A stretch of 16,089 nt of DNA, taken from the NCBI GenBank assembly GCA_036746875.1, contig DAIODI010000044.1, positions 1-16,089 of the forward strand. Direction: 5' to 3'. The notes under the pieces were generated by a model. It ran no database searches. It saw nothing but the letters and a program-made list of their open reading frames with translations, and was not told the origin of the DNA. The position numbers and the translations under genes were made by a program. Positions 1-7,806 of this stretch are shown here, piece after piece (within the stretch, counting starts at the first letter, position 1; each line of letters starts with the position of its first letter). The stretch comes from DAIODI01 sp036746875 (GTDB taxonomy: Bacteria; Pseudomonadota; Alphaproteobacteria; Rhizobiales; Aestuariivirgaceae).

Positions 1-179
1 GCATCCACCACGTCTGTTACGAGGTGGACGACATCCTCGCCGCCCGCGACCGGCTGAAGGCGGGGGGCGCGCGGGTGCTGGGCGACGGCGAACCGAAGAC
101 GGGGGCGCACGGCAAGCCGGTGCTGTTCCTGCACCCGAAGGATTTTCTCGGCACGCTCGTCGAGCTTGAGCAGGCATGA
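1..179 (+). CDS. mce: Methylmalonyl-CoA epimerase, 3' end (partial)
   Basis: The reading frame is open from base 3 to the TGA at 177-179 and gives the last 58 residues of a VOC-superfamily (glyoxalase fold) protein; the start lies outside the window. Recognisable pieces are IHHVCYEVDD at the start, GAHGKPVLFLHPKDF in the middle and the terminal GTLVELEQ, whose glutamate is a metal ligand in this family. The enzyme interconverts (R)- and (S)-methylmalonyl-CoA in the cytosol, between propionyl-CoA carboxylase and the B12-dependent mutase. The small membrane-protein gene at 193 follows after 13 bases, a common pairing in Hyphomicrobiales. A generic glyoxalase-family dioxygenase is the alternative, but the C-terminal block is very typical of Mce. 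Confidence 0.86.
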   Translation, partial: IHHVCYEVDDILAARDRLKAGGARVLGDGEPKTGAHGKPVLFLHPKDFLGTLVELEQA

Positions 180-192
180 GGCGGGCCGGCCC

Positions 193-474
193 ATGACGCT
201 CACTTCCGGCATCGCCATCTACTTCGTCCTGTGGTGGGTGGTGCTTTTCGCCGTGCTGCCGTTCGGCGTGAGAAGCCATCACGAGGCGGGCGTGCCGGTG
301 GCGGAGGGCCACTGCGACGCCGCGCCGGTGAACCCGAACCTCGGGCGCAAGTTCATCGCCACCACGCTGATCACCGCCGTGCTGTTCGCACTCGTGTGGT
401 GGGTGGTGGAGCGCTCCGGCCTGACGCTCGACGACGTACCGTTCATGCCGAAGCTCGAAAACCCCTACCTGTGA
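193..474 (+). CDS. DUF1467 family small membrane protein
   Basis: A 93-residue protein with two predicted transmembrane helices, about residues 5-25 (rich in W, V and F) and 54-72, joined by a hydrophilic loop containing HHEAG and NPNLGRKF. The length and both segments fit the uncharacterised DUF1467 family, found mainly in alphaproteobacteria and often next to mce and proS. I chose the ATG at 193, not in-frame starts further up, because it has a GAGGCGGG Shine-Dalgarno-like stretch and avoids overlapping mce. The role is unknown. It probably sits in the inner membrane and is co-transcribed with mce and with the acetyltransferase gene that overlaps its stop codon. Confidence 0.85.
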   Translation: MTLTSGIAIYFVLWWVVLFAVLPFGVRSHHEAGVPVAEGHCDAAPVNPNLGRKFIATTLITAVLFALVWWVVERSGLTLDDVPFMPKLENPYL

Positions 475-953
475 CGACGCCTGGCCTGCCCTGGCCCGCG
501 CTTGAGCGCGCCGGCGTGCTCGCCCTCAACCGTGCGCACGAGACGGAGACCTCGCCCCTCGATGACGCGGCGCTCGCGGCGCTGCTTGAGGCCGCCTTTC
601 ATGCCGGCGCGGTGGCGGGCGGGCGCGACGCCTTTCTCATCGCCTTCGACGAGGCGGCGGCTTACGCCAGCCCCAATTTCCTCTGGCTGAAGGCGAGGCT
701 GTCGCGCTTCGTCTACGTGGACCGCGTGGTGGTGGCGGCGCACGCGCGCGGGCGGGGGATCGCGGCGGCCCTCTATGGGGACCTGTTCCGCCGCGCCTGC
801 GACAGCGGACGCTCCATCGTCGCCTGCGAGGTGAACATGGTTCCGCCCAACCCGGCGTCGGACGCCTTCCACGCCCGCCTCGGCTTCGGTGAGATCGGCC
901 AGGCCAGCGCGGGCGGGGCGAAGCGCGTGCGCTACCTCGCGCGGGCGGTGTAG
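471..953 (+). CDS. GNAT family acetyltransferase (COG3818-like)
   Basis: A 160-residue single-domain GNAT protein that would move an acetyl group from acetyl-CoA to an unknown substrate in the cytosol. The acetyl-CoA loop is visible at about residues 85-100 (VDRVVVAAHARGRGIAAAL, with the RGRGIA pyrophosphate-binding turn), preceded by FLWLKARLSRFVYVD and followed by CEVNMVPPNPASDAFH and the LGF motif usual near the GNAT C-terminus. The NPASDAFHARLGF block resembles the COG3818 group of predicted acetyltransferases. The likely start is GTG at 471, inside the TGA of the previous gene (GTGA, 4-base overlap), which suggests translational coupling; the frame extends further upstream, but that part is the out-of-frame shadow of the DUF1467 gene. 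The substrate cannot be told from sequence. Confidence 0.86.
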   Translation: MTTPGLPWPALERAGVLALNRAHETETSPLDDAALAALLEAAFHAGAVAGGRDAFLIAFDEAAAYASPNFLWLKARLSRFVYVDRVVVAAHARGRGIAAALYGDLFRRACDSGRSIVACEVNMVPPNPASDAFHARLGFGEIGQASAGGAKRVRYLARAV

Positions 954-961
954 CGCCCGCG
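940..961 (+). terminator. Hairpin between convergent genes, candidate terminator
   Basis: A perfect 8-bp stem, CGCGGGCG (940-947) with CGCCCGCG (954-961), closes on a six-base loop GTGTAG that includes the stop codon of the acetyltransferase gene. It is followed on the plus strand by TCCCCTT, a poor uridine tract. Its place at the meeting point of two convergent genes, with gltA ending at 968, fits termination or 3'-end protection. In DNA this GC-rich an 8-bp stem can arise by chance, so support is modest. Confidence 0.4.
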
Positions 962-967
962 TCCCCT

Positions 968-2266
<1,299 letters not shown>

Positions 2267-2322
2267 GGGTCTTCCCCCGATCCTGTTCACGTCCGCCGGC
2301 CGCAAGGCCCGGCTATGAAGCC

Positions 2323-2350
2323 AGCTTAGCAACGCCGGTTCATGCTGCAA
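2323..2350 (-). promoter_or_regulatory. Possible gltA promoter
   Basis: Read on the minus strand, TTGCAG (2350-2345) is followed after 16 bases by TAAGCT (2328-2323). The -35 box is a fair match to TTGACA; the -10 box is weak but like the degenerate alphaproteobacterial pattern. Transcription would start near 2316, leaving about 50 bases of leader before the gltA ATG. The -35 box overlaps the right arm (in minus-strand reading) of an inverted repeat, so the two could interact. This would let gltA be expressed apart from gltX. No experimental support is visible. Confidence 0.38.
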
Positions 2351-2379
2351 GCGCGTCGAAAGTCTTGCGTCGCAGCATG
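2341..2379. repeat. Inverted repeat in the gltX-gltA gap
   Basis: CATGCTGC (2341-2348) is repeated exactly in inverse at 2372-2379 (GCAGCATG), with 23 bases between; a second possible inner pairing is AAG/CTT next to the arms. It starts just after the gltX stop codon in the direction of transcription and overlaps the proposed gltA -35 box. It could be a 3'-end hairpin for gltX, an operator for gltA, or chance. There is no uridine tract, so a classical terminator is unlikely. Confidence 0.4.
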
Positions 2380-2390
2380 ACCACGGTCCG

Positions 2391-3806
2391 TCAGCCGGAC
2401 TGGGCCGCGATCCGCGCCAGCGAGTCCGCGCGGCCCAGCGCCGCCAGAACCTCGAAGATGCCGGGCGACGTGGTTGAACCGGTCAGCGCCGCGCGCAGCG
2501 GCTGGGCGATCGCGCCGAGCTTGACGCCGGAGGCTTGCGCGAAGGCCTTCACCGCCTCCTCCAGCGCCGGCGCCGTCCACTCGGGGGCCGCCTCCAGCAC
2601 GGGTCGGACCTGCGCCAGCACCGCCCGGCCGCCGTCGTCGAGGAGCTTCTTCGCCTTCTCCTCCATCGCCGGCATGGCGAACAGGAACGCCGCTGCGGCC
2701 TTGAGCTCCACCAGCGTCTTCGCCCGTTCCTTGAGGCCGGGCATCGCCGCGAGCAGCCGCGCCCGCCCGCCCGCGTCGAGCGCGCCGAGCATCTCACGTC
2801 CGCCCTCGACGTGCGGCAGAAACGCCACGAACGCCTCCAGCAGCGCTCCGTCGGGGGTGTGGCGCATGTAATGGCCGTTGAGATTTTCGAGCCTGGCGAA
2901 ATCGAACCGCGCCGCCGACCGGCCCACATGGGCGAGGTCGAACCACTCCACCAGTTGCGCGGTGGAGAAGATTTCGTCGTCGCCGTGCGCCCACCCAAGC
3001 CGGGCGAGATAGTTGCGCATCGCTTCCGGCAGGTAGCCCATGGCGCGATAGGCCTCCACGCCCAGCGCCCCGTGCCGTTTCGAGAGCTTCGCGCCGTCCG
3101 GCCCGTGGATCAGCGGAATGTGCGCCATCTGCGGCGTGCTCCAGCCCATCGCCTGGTAGATCTGCGCCTGGCGTGCCGCATTGGTGAGATGATCGACGCC
3201 GCGGATGATGTGCGTCACGCCCATGTCGTGGTCGTCCACCACCACCGAGAGATTATAGGTGGGCGTACCGTCGGACCGCAGGATGACGAGGTCGTCGAGC
3301 TCCTTGTTCTGGAACGTCACCCGACCCTGAACAGCGTCGTCGATCACCGTCTCGCCCTCCTGCGGGGCCCTGAACCGGATCGCCGGCCTCACGCCCGCCG
3401 GGGTGTCCGCCGGATCGCGGTCGCGCCAGCGCCCGTCGTAGCGCTGCGGCCGGCCCTCGGCGGCGGCCTTCGCCCGCATCTCCTCCAGCTCTTCCGGCGC
3501 GGCGTAGCAGCGGTAGGCCTTGCCGGCGGCGAGCAGCGCCTCGGCCACCTCGCGGTGACGGGCGGCGCGGGCGAACTGAGACACGGGCTCGCCATCCCAG
3601 TCGAGGCCGAGCCAGGCGAGCCCGTCGAGGATCGCCGCCACTGCGGCGTCGGAGGAGCGCTCGCGGTCGGTGTCCTCGATCCGCAGCAGCATCCGCCCGC
3701 CGCGTCCTTTCGAGAACGCCCAGTTGAACAGCGCCGTGCGCGCCCCGCCGATATGGAGAAAGCCGGTGGGCGAGGGGGCGAATCTGGTGACGACGGGCGA
3801 TGACAT
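2391..3806 (-). CDS. gltX: Glutamyl-tRNA synthetase
   Basis: A 471-residue class I aminoacyl-tRNA synthetase that loads glutamate on tRNA in the cytosol. The N-terminal APSPTGFLHIGGARTALFNW carries the HIGH-type signature (HIGG, residues 18-21) and GAKLSKRHGA carries KLSKR (240-244). Between them are LRIEDTDRER and the PTYNLSVVVDDHDMG / HIIRGVDHL segments typical of GltX. The C-terminal anticodon-binding half is helical and ends in AALTGSTTSPGIFEVLAALG, a usual ending. I chose the ATG at 3804-3806, with GGAG ten bases upstream, over a TTG six codons earlier. Most alphaproteobacteria lack GlnRS and use a non-discriminating GltX with GatCAB, so this enzyme may also charge tRNA-Gln; that is inference. 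It is followed by gltA and is divergent from comEC. Confidence 0.97.
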   Translation of the reverse strand: MSSPVVTRFAPSPTGFLHIGGARTALFNWAFSKGRGGRMLLRIEDTDRERSSDAAVAAILDGLAWLGLDWDGEPVSQFARAARHREVAEALLAAGKAYRCYAAPEELEEMRAKAAAEGRPQRYDGRWRDRDPADTPAGVRPAIRFRAPQEGETVIDDAVQGRVTFQNKELDDLVILRSDGTPTYNLSVVVDDHDMGVTHIIRGVDHLTNAARQAQIYQAMGWSTPQMAHIPLIHGPDGAKLSKRHGALGVEAYRAMGYLPEAMRNYLARLGWAHGDDEIFSTAQLVEWFDLAHVGRSAARFDFARLENLNGHYMRHTPDGALLEAFVAFLPHVEGGREMLGALDAGGRARLLAAMPGLKERAKTLVELKAAAAFLFAMPAMEEKAKKLLDDGGRAVLAQVRPVLEAAPEWTAPALEEAVKAFAQASGVKLGAIAQPLRAALTGSTTSPGIFEVLAALGRADSLARIAAQSG

Positions 3807-3938
3807 TGCCGCCGGACTCCGCAATGATGGACGGGTGAGGTCGTGGACCGCGAAGGCGAGCCTCTAGCACAGGTTCGCCGCACGGCGGTAGCCGGGAAGG
3901 CCCGTCAGGGTGCGGGGGCGCTGGTGAGCGATACGGCC

Positions 3939-6143
3939 ATGGGGGCGGCGCCGTCGCGCACGCGGCCCGGGGTGGGCGCGCGAGCTGGCGTGCGCGCGCC
4001 TGCGGCGTGGGCGCGGCTCGCCGCCCGGTTCCCCGGCGAAGGCGGGGAGTGGTTCCTGTGGCTGCCGGTGCTGTTCGCCGCCGGGGCCGCCGTCTATCTG
4101 TCGTTGCCGCGCGAGCCCGCCGCATGGGCGGTGCTGACGCTCGCCGCCGGCGGCTTTGCGGCGGCGGCGATGGCCTGGGGCGGCCGGGCGCTTCCCGCCG
4201 CCTTCATCATCGCCGGCGCGATCGCCGGTTTCACCGCCGCCAAGGTTCGCACGGAATGGGTGGCCGCGCCGGCGCTGGCGGCGTCCACCGGCCCAGTCAT
4301 GCTCACCGGCCGGGTCGAGGACATCGCGCCGACGGGGCCAGCGAGCGCCCGCCTGAGGATCAAGGTGATGGCGCTCGACAGCGTCGCCCCGGCGGCCTGG
4401 CCGGCGCGCGCCGAGGTGCGGATCTCCACGGGCGGCAAACCGCCGCCGCCGCGCGGCGCGGTCGTGCGCATGAAGGCGATCCTCAAGCCGCTGGCGCTGC
4501 CGCTGATGCCGGGCGGCTACGATCACGCCCGCACGCTCTGGTTCAGGGGCATCGGCGCGCGAGGCCACGCCGTGGGACCGCCGGATGTGCTGCCGTCCGA
4601 GGGCGCGCTCACCATCGCCGAGCGCATCGACGAGGTGCGAGCGGCGATCGGGGCGCGCATCCGCGCCGCGCTTCCGGGAACGCCCGGCGCTCTGGCCGAG
4701 GCGCTGATCGTCGGCGAGCGCGGCCATCTGCCCGACGACGTGACGGACGCGCTCCAGGTCTCCGGCCTCGCCCATATCCTGTCGATCTCCGGGCTGCACA
4801 TGAGCCTGGTCGGCGGCGGCGTGTTCTTCGCGGTGCGGGCGCTGCTGGCGCTGAGCCCCGGGCTGGCGCTGCGCTTTCCGGTGAAGGCGTGGGCGGCCGT
4901 CGCCGGACTTCTCGCGGCGGCGATCTATCTGGCGATCTCCGGCGGCGGTCCGGCCACGGTCAGATCGTTCGTGATGATCGCGGTGATGTTCGTGGCGATC
5001 CTCGCCGGCCGGCCCGCGCTCGCCATGCGCAACCTTGCCATCGCCGCGCTGATCGTTTTGATGATCAGCCCGGAGTCAGTGTTCGATCCGGGCTTTCAGA
5101 TGTCGTTCATGGCGGTGATGGGGCTGATCGCCGTCAACGACTGGCGCGCGCGCCGGGCCGCCACCCGGCCGGCGGAACGTCCGCGCGTGGTGTTCGCCAG
5201 CCCGCTGGCGCAAACCGGCTGGACGATGCTGCGCGCCGGGCTTCTGGGGCTCGCCGGAATCGCCATCACCTCGCTGGTCGCGTCTACGTTCTCAGGCGTT
5301 CCGGCGGCGTTCCACTTCAACCGGGTTTCGCTGGCCGGGGTGCTGGCGAACCTGCTGGCCTTGCCCGTCGTCAGTCTCGCCGTCATGCCCGCCGCCGTGG
5401 CCGCGATGCTGGCCATGCCGTTCGGCCTCGAGGCCTGGCCGCTCGCCGTCATGGGCGCCGGGATCCGGGTGGTGGTCGCGGTCGCCGAAGCGGTCGCCGC
5501 GCTGCCCGGCGCAGCCACCGCCATCGCCTCTCCGCCCGCGGCGACCATGGCGCTCGCCGTGTTCGGCCTCATTGCGATCTGCATCGGCGGCGGCCGGGCG
5601 AAGGCCGCCGGGGCGGGACTGCTCGGTGTCGCCGTGGCGCTGGCGCTGATCCCCCGCGAGCGCCCGCTTCTGCTTGTCGAGGCGGAAGGGCGCACCGTGG
5701 CGGTGCGCGGCGCGGAGGGCGGGCTTGTGCCGCTGCCGGGCCGGCGGGGCCGGTTCGTGATCGGGCAGTGGCTGCTCTCCGAAGGCGACGCGACGCCGCC
5801 GGGCGAGGCCGCCCGGCGAACCGGCTGGTCGTGCCGCGACGGGGTCTGCGAAGCCGCGAGCGCGCCTGGCCGCGTCCTCTACATCGCCCGTGGCGCACCC
5901 CCGCCGCCGGGATGCGGCGCGGCGGCGATCGTCGTGGCGGCCGATCCGCTGTACGGGCGATGCCGCAGCGCCGGGCTGGTGATCGACCGCTTCGACCTGT
6001 GGCGGCGCGGCGCGCACGCCGTCTACGCCGCGCCCGACGGAGGGCTTCGGGTGGAGACCGCGGCCGGGTTGCGCGGCGAGCGGCCGTGGACGATCGCGCC
6101 GGTCCCCCGCGCGTCCATTGTCGCCGGCGGGCGAAACCCCTGA
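3939..6143 (+). CDS. comEC: ComEC/Rec2-family DNA uptake channel protein
   Basis: A polytopic inner-membrane protein of about 734 residues. In order: an N-terminal hydrophobic hairpin (about residues 38-100), a soluble OB-like DUF4131 stretch (about 115-215), the Competence core whose hallmark HILSISGLHMSLVGGG lies near residue 285, many further hydrophobic helices to about residue 600, and a soluble tail of about 130 residues with the cysteine pair WSCRDGVC. The family moves one strand of transforming DNA across the inner membrane. The tail lacks an HxHxDH motif, so there is no evident metallo-beta-lactamase nuclease domain, which is common in alphaproteobacteria. I prefer the ATG at 3939, with GGTGAG ten bases upstream; in-frame GTGs at 3924 and 3843 are alternatives. 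Its promoter must lie in 3807-3938, shared with gltX, but I see no convincing boxes there. Confidence 0.9.
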   Translation: MGAAPSRTRPGVGARAGVRAPAAWARLAARFPGEGGEWFLWLPVLFAAGAAVYLSLPREPAAWAVLTLAAGGFAAAAMAWGGRALPAAFIIAGAIAGFTAAKVRTEWVAAPALAASTGPVMLTGRVEDIAPTGPASARLRIKVMALDSVAPAAWPARAEVRISTGGKPPPPRGAVVRMKAILKPLALPLMPGGYDHARTLWFRGIGARGHAVGPPDVLPSEGALTIAERIDEVRAAIGARIRAALPGTPGALAEALIVGERGHLPDDVTDALQVSGLAHILSISGLHMSLVGGGVFFAVRALLALSPGLALRFPVKAWAAVAGLLAAAIYLAISGGGPATVRSFVMIAVMFVAILAGRPALAMRNLAIAALIVLMISPESVFDPGFQMSFMAVMGLIAVNDWRARRAATRPAERPRVVFASPLAQTGWTMLRAGLLGLAGIAITSLVASTFSGVPAAFHFNRVSLAGVLANLLALPVVSLAVMPAAVAAMLAMPFGLEAWPLAVMGAGIRVVVAVAEAVAALPGAATAIASPPAATMALAVFGLIAICIGGGRAKAAGAGLLGVAVALALIPRERPLLLVEAEGRTVAVRGAEGGLVPLPGRRGRFVIGQWLLSEGDATPPGEAARRTGWSCRDGVCEAASAPGRVLYIARGAPPPPGCGAAAIVVAADPLYGRCRSAGLVIDRFDLWRRGAHAVYAAPDGGLRVETAAGLRGERPWTIAPVPRASIVAGGRNP

Positions 6144-6169
6144 AAGGACGGGCGCTTGCGGCAAACAAA

Positions 6170-6193
6170 AAAGCAAGGCCGAAGCCTTGCTTT
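6170..6193 (-). terminator. Strong intrinsic terminator, best on the minus strand
   Basis: A perfect 10-bp stem, AAAGCAAGGC / GCCTTGCTTT, closes on a four-base loop. Read on the minus strand the loop is TTCG closed by C-G, the extra-stable UUCG tetraloop, and the stem runs into TTTTTTGTTTG, a textbook uridine tract. On the plus strand the loop is CGAA and the tract is only TTTCTCT, though it could also stop comEC transcripts, which end 27 bases upstream. Since no minus-strand gene is present until past proS, a strong minus-strand terminator implies a transcript starting in the comEC-proS gap. Confidence 0.78.
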
Positions 6194-6328
6194 CTCTGAT
6201 CCTGGTCCTCGCCGTCCAACTTCCGGCGGTCTTCCCTTGGACCACCCTGGACGACAGTCGAACTCCCCAGACTCGGACCGCTAGCCAGACCGCCACGCGG
6301 GCAGGACCGGACACGTCCTGTTCTTGTG
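6170..6328 (-). ncRNA. Candidate structured small RNA, about 160 nt
   Basis: No protein frame in the comEC-proS gap looks real, yet the minus strand here ends in a strong intrinsic terminator and can fold extensively. GGCGGTCT (6294-6287) pairs perfectly with AGACCGCC (6232-6225); outside it GGTCCT (6308-6303) pairs with AGGACC (6209-6204), extendable with small bulges. Inside are weaker pairings (GGTCC with GGTCC, TCTGG with CCAGG) below a loop containing AGTTCGACT. The result would be a long rod with an internal bubble. Alternative local hairpins compete: CAGGAC/GTCCTG (6320-6302) and CGCCG/CGGCG (6227-6210). The 5' end is set by a weak promoter guess. A 6S-like RNA is possible from length and shape only; I could not match the primary sequence to 6S, SRP RNA, tmRNA, RNase P RNA or a tRNA. 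Confidence 0.5.
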
Positions 6329-6334
6329 CAACGG

Positions 6335-6362
6335 ACTGTAGCAGGTCGCGAAACACTGTCAC
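6335..6362 (-). promoter_or_regulatory. Possible promoter of the minus-strand RNA
   Basis: On the minus strand GTGACA (6362-6357, five of six matches to TTGACA) is followed after 16 bases by TACAGT (6340-6335, four of six matches to TATAAT). Transcription would begin near 6328, giving an RNA of about 159 nt to the end of the terminator stem. The AT-rich stretch AAAATTAAGG lies just upstream and could act as an UP-like element or a different -10 box, which would make the RNA longer. Confidence 0.35.
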
Positions 6363-6414
6363 CTTAATTTTGTCGTCATGTCGCCGCGTCGCTGACGGCA
6401 ACAAAACGGGTCGA

Positions 6415-6442
6415 TTGTCATCGCCGCGCCGCGCGCTATAAG
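6415..6442 (+). promoter_or_regulatory. Likely proS promoter
   Basis: TTGTCA (6415-6420) and TATAAG (6437-6442) lie 16 bases apart, each matching five of six consensus positions, the best promoter pair in the window. Transcription would start near 6449-6450 and leave a leader of about 27 bases before the proS ATG at 6477. That leader has no clear Shine-Dalgarno; the GGAGG at 6445-6449 is too far upstream of the ATG to serve. The promoter probably drives proS, lolC and lolD together. Confidence 0.55.
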
Positions 6443-6476
6443 CCGGAGGCGTCAACCGCCGGGCAAGCAACGTTCC

Positions 6477-7802
6477 ATGCGCCTCTCCCAGTACTTCATG
6501 CCGATCCTTCGCGACGACCCGAAGGAGGCCGAAATTGTCTCTCACCGGCTGATGCTGCGCACCGGCATGATCCGGCAGGAGGCGGCGGGCAGCTATTCGT
6601 GGCTGCCGACCGGCTACCGGGTTCTGCGGAAGATCGAGCAGATCGTACGCGAGGAGCAGAACCGGGCAGGCGCCATCGAGGTGCTGATGCCGACGATCCA
6701 GCCCGCCGATCTCTGGCGCAAGTCGGGCCGTTACGAGGCCTACGGCAAGGAGATGCTGCGTATCAAGGACCGTCACGACCGCGACATGCTCTACGGGCCG
6801 ACCAACGAGGAGATGATCACCGACATCTTCCGGCAGGGCGTACAGAGCTACAAGGACGTGCCCCGCAACCTCTATCACATCCAGTGGAAGTTCCGCGACG
6901 AGGTGCGTCCACGCTTCGGCGTCATGCGCGGCCGCGAGTTCCTGATGAAGGACGCCTACTCCTTCGACCTGACGCGCGAGGCCGGCCAGCACGCCTACAA
7001 CAAGATGTTCGTCTCGTATCTGCGCACCTTCGCCCGGATGGGTCTGAAAGCGGTGCCGATGCGCGCCGAGACCGGGCCGATCGGTGGCAAGGACAGCCAC
7101 GAATTCCTGATCCTCGCCGACACCGGCGAATCGGAAGTGTTTTTCGACCGCGACTTCTACGACATGGACTGGACCGCCTTCGACATCGACTACGACGATG
7201 TCGCCGCAGTTGCCAAAGTAGTTGAGGATTTCACCTCAAAATACGCGGCGACCGAGGAAAAACATGATCCTGTAGAATTCGAGCAGCGGGTCCCGGAAGG
7301 CCGCCGGCTGACCGGGCGCGGCATCGAGGTCGGGCACATCTTCTTCTTCGGCGCCAAGTACTCGGAGCCGCTCGGCTGTTATGTCCAGGGGCCGGACGGC
7401 CAGAAGGTGGCGGTGCAGTCGGGCTCCTACGGCATCGGCGTGTCGCGGCTGGCCGGCGCCATCATCGAGGCGAGCCACGACGGGGCGGGGATCATCTGGC
7501 CCGAGCCGGTGGCGCCGTTCCGCGTCGGGCTGATCAACCTGAAGTCCGGCGACGCCGACAGCGACAGCGCCTGCGAATCGCTCTACCGAAGGCTGGAAGC
7601 GAGGGGGGTTGAGGTGCTCTACGACGACCGCGACGAGCGCGCCGGCCAGAAGTTCGCCACGATGGACCTGATCGGCCTGCCCTGGCAGGTGATCGTCGGT
7701 CCGCGTGGCCTGAAGGAGGGGGTGGCCGAAGTGAAGAACCGCCGCACTGGCGCGCGCGAGACCGTGGCGCTCGACGCGGCGCTCGCCCGCTTCGGGGCCT
7801 GA
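6477..7802 (+). CDS. proS: Prolyl-tRNA synthetase (short alphaproteobacterial type)
   Basis: A 441-residue class II synthetase that charges tRNA-Pro. The start MRLSQYFMPILRDDPKEAEI is typical of alphaproteobacterial ProS. Visible signatures are GPTNEE (107-112), motif 2 in FRDEVRPRFGVMRGREFLMKD (139-159), motif 3 in GSYGIGVSRL (316-325) and an anticodon-binding domain from about residue 347. The large editing insertion of E. coli ProS (about 570 residues in all) is missing, as usual in this lineage; a short linker at about 222-285 takes its place. That linker is encoded by an AT-richer patch (about 7195-7285). lolC begins four bases after the stop codon, so the genes almost surely share a transcript. 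Confidence 0.97.
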   Translation: MRLSQYFMPILRDDPKEAEIVSHRLMLRTGMIRQEAAGSYSWLPTGYRVLRKIEQIVREEQNRAGAIEVLMPTIQPADLWRKSGRYEAYGKEMLRIKDRHDRDMLYGPTNEEMITDIFRQGVQSYKDVPRNLYHIQWKFRDEVRPRFGVMRGREFLMKDAYSFDLTREAGQHAYNKMFVSYLRTFARMGLKAVPMRAETGPIGGKDSHEFLILADTGESEVFFDRDFYDMDWTAFDIDYDDVAAVAKVVEDFTSKYAATEEKHDPVEFEQRVPEGRRLTGRGIEVGHIFFFGAKYSEPLGCYVQGPDGQKVAVQSGSYGIGVSRLAGAIIEASHDGAGIIWPEPVAPFRVGLINLKSGDADSDSACESLYRRLEARGVEVLYDDRDERAGQKFATMDLIGLPWQVIVGPRGLKEGVAEVKNRRTGARETVALDAALARFGA

Positions 7803-7806
7803 CCGC

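Noticed and set aside
3807..3938. A search for a LexA box (GTTC-N7-GTTC) or promoters in the gltX-comEC divergent gap
   Set aside because: Only one half-site, GTTC at about 3873, is present, and no -35/-10 pair of reasonable quality could be drawn on either strand.
3843..3938. An N-terminal extension of comEC from the GTG at 3843
   Set aside because: The 32 extra residues are polar shadow-like sequence, the Shine-Dalgarno spacing is too short, and the ATG at 3939 has a better-spaced GGTGAG.
6240..6300. A tRNA-like GGGGAGTTCGAC motif on the minus strand in the comEC-proS gap
   Set aside because: It looks like a T-loop, but the flanking bases do not form a 5-bp T-stem and no acceptor, D or anticodon arms can be drawn.
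6118..6441. A 107-codon plus-strand open frame covering the comEC-proS gap
   Set aside because: It starts inside comEC, has no ribosome-binding site or recognisable motif, and runs through the terminator hairpin and RNA stems.
5292..7100. A 602-codon minus-strand open frame across the end of comEC, the gap and the start of proS
   Set aside because: It overlaps two clear plus-strand genes, has repetitive arginine/histidine-rich shadow composition, and crosses the strong terminator and RNA candidate.
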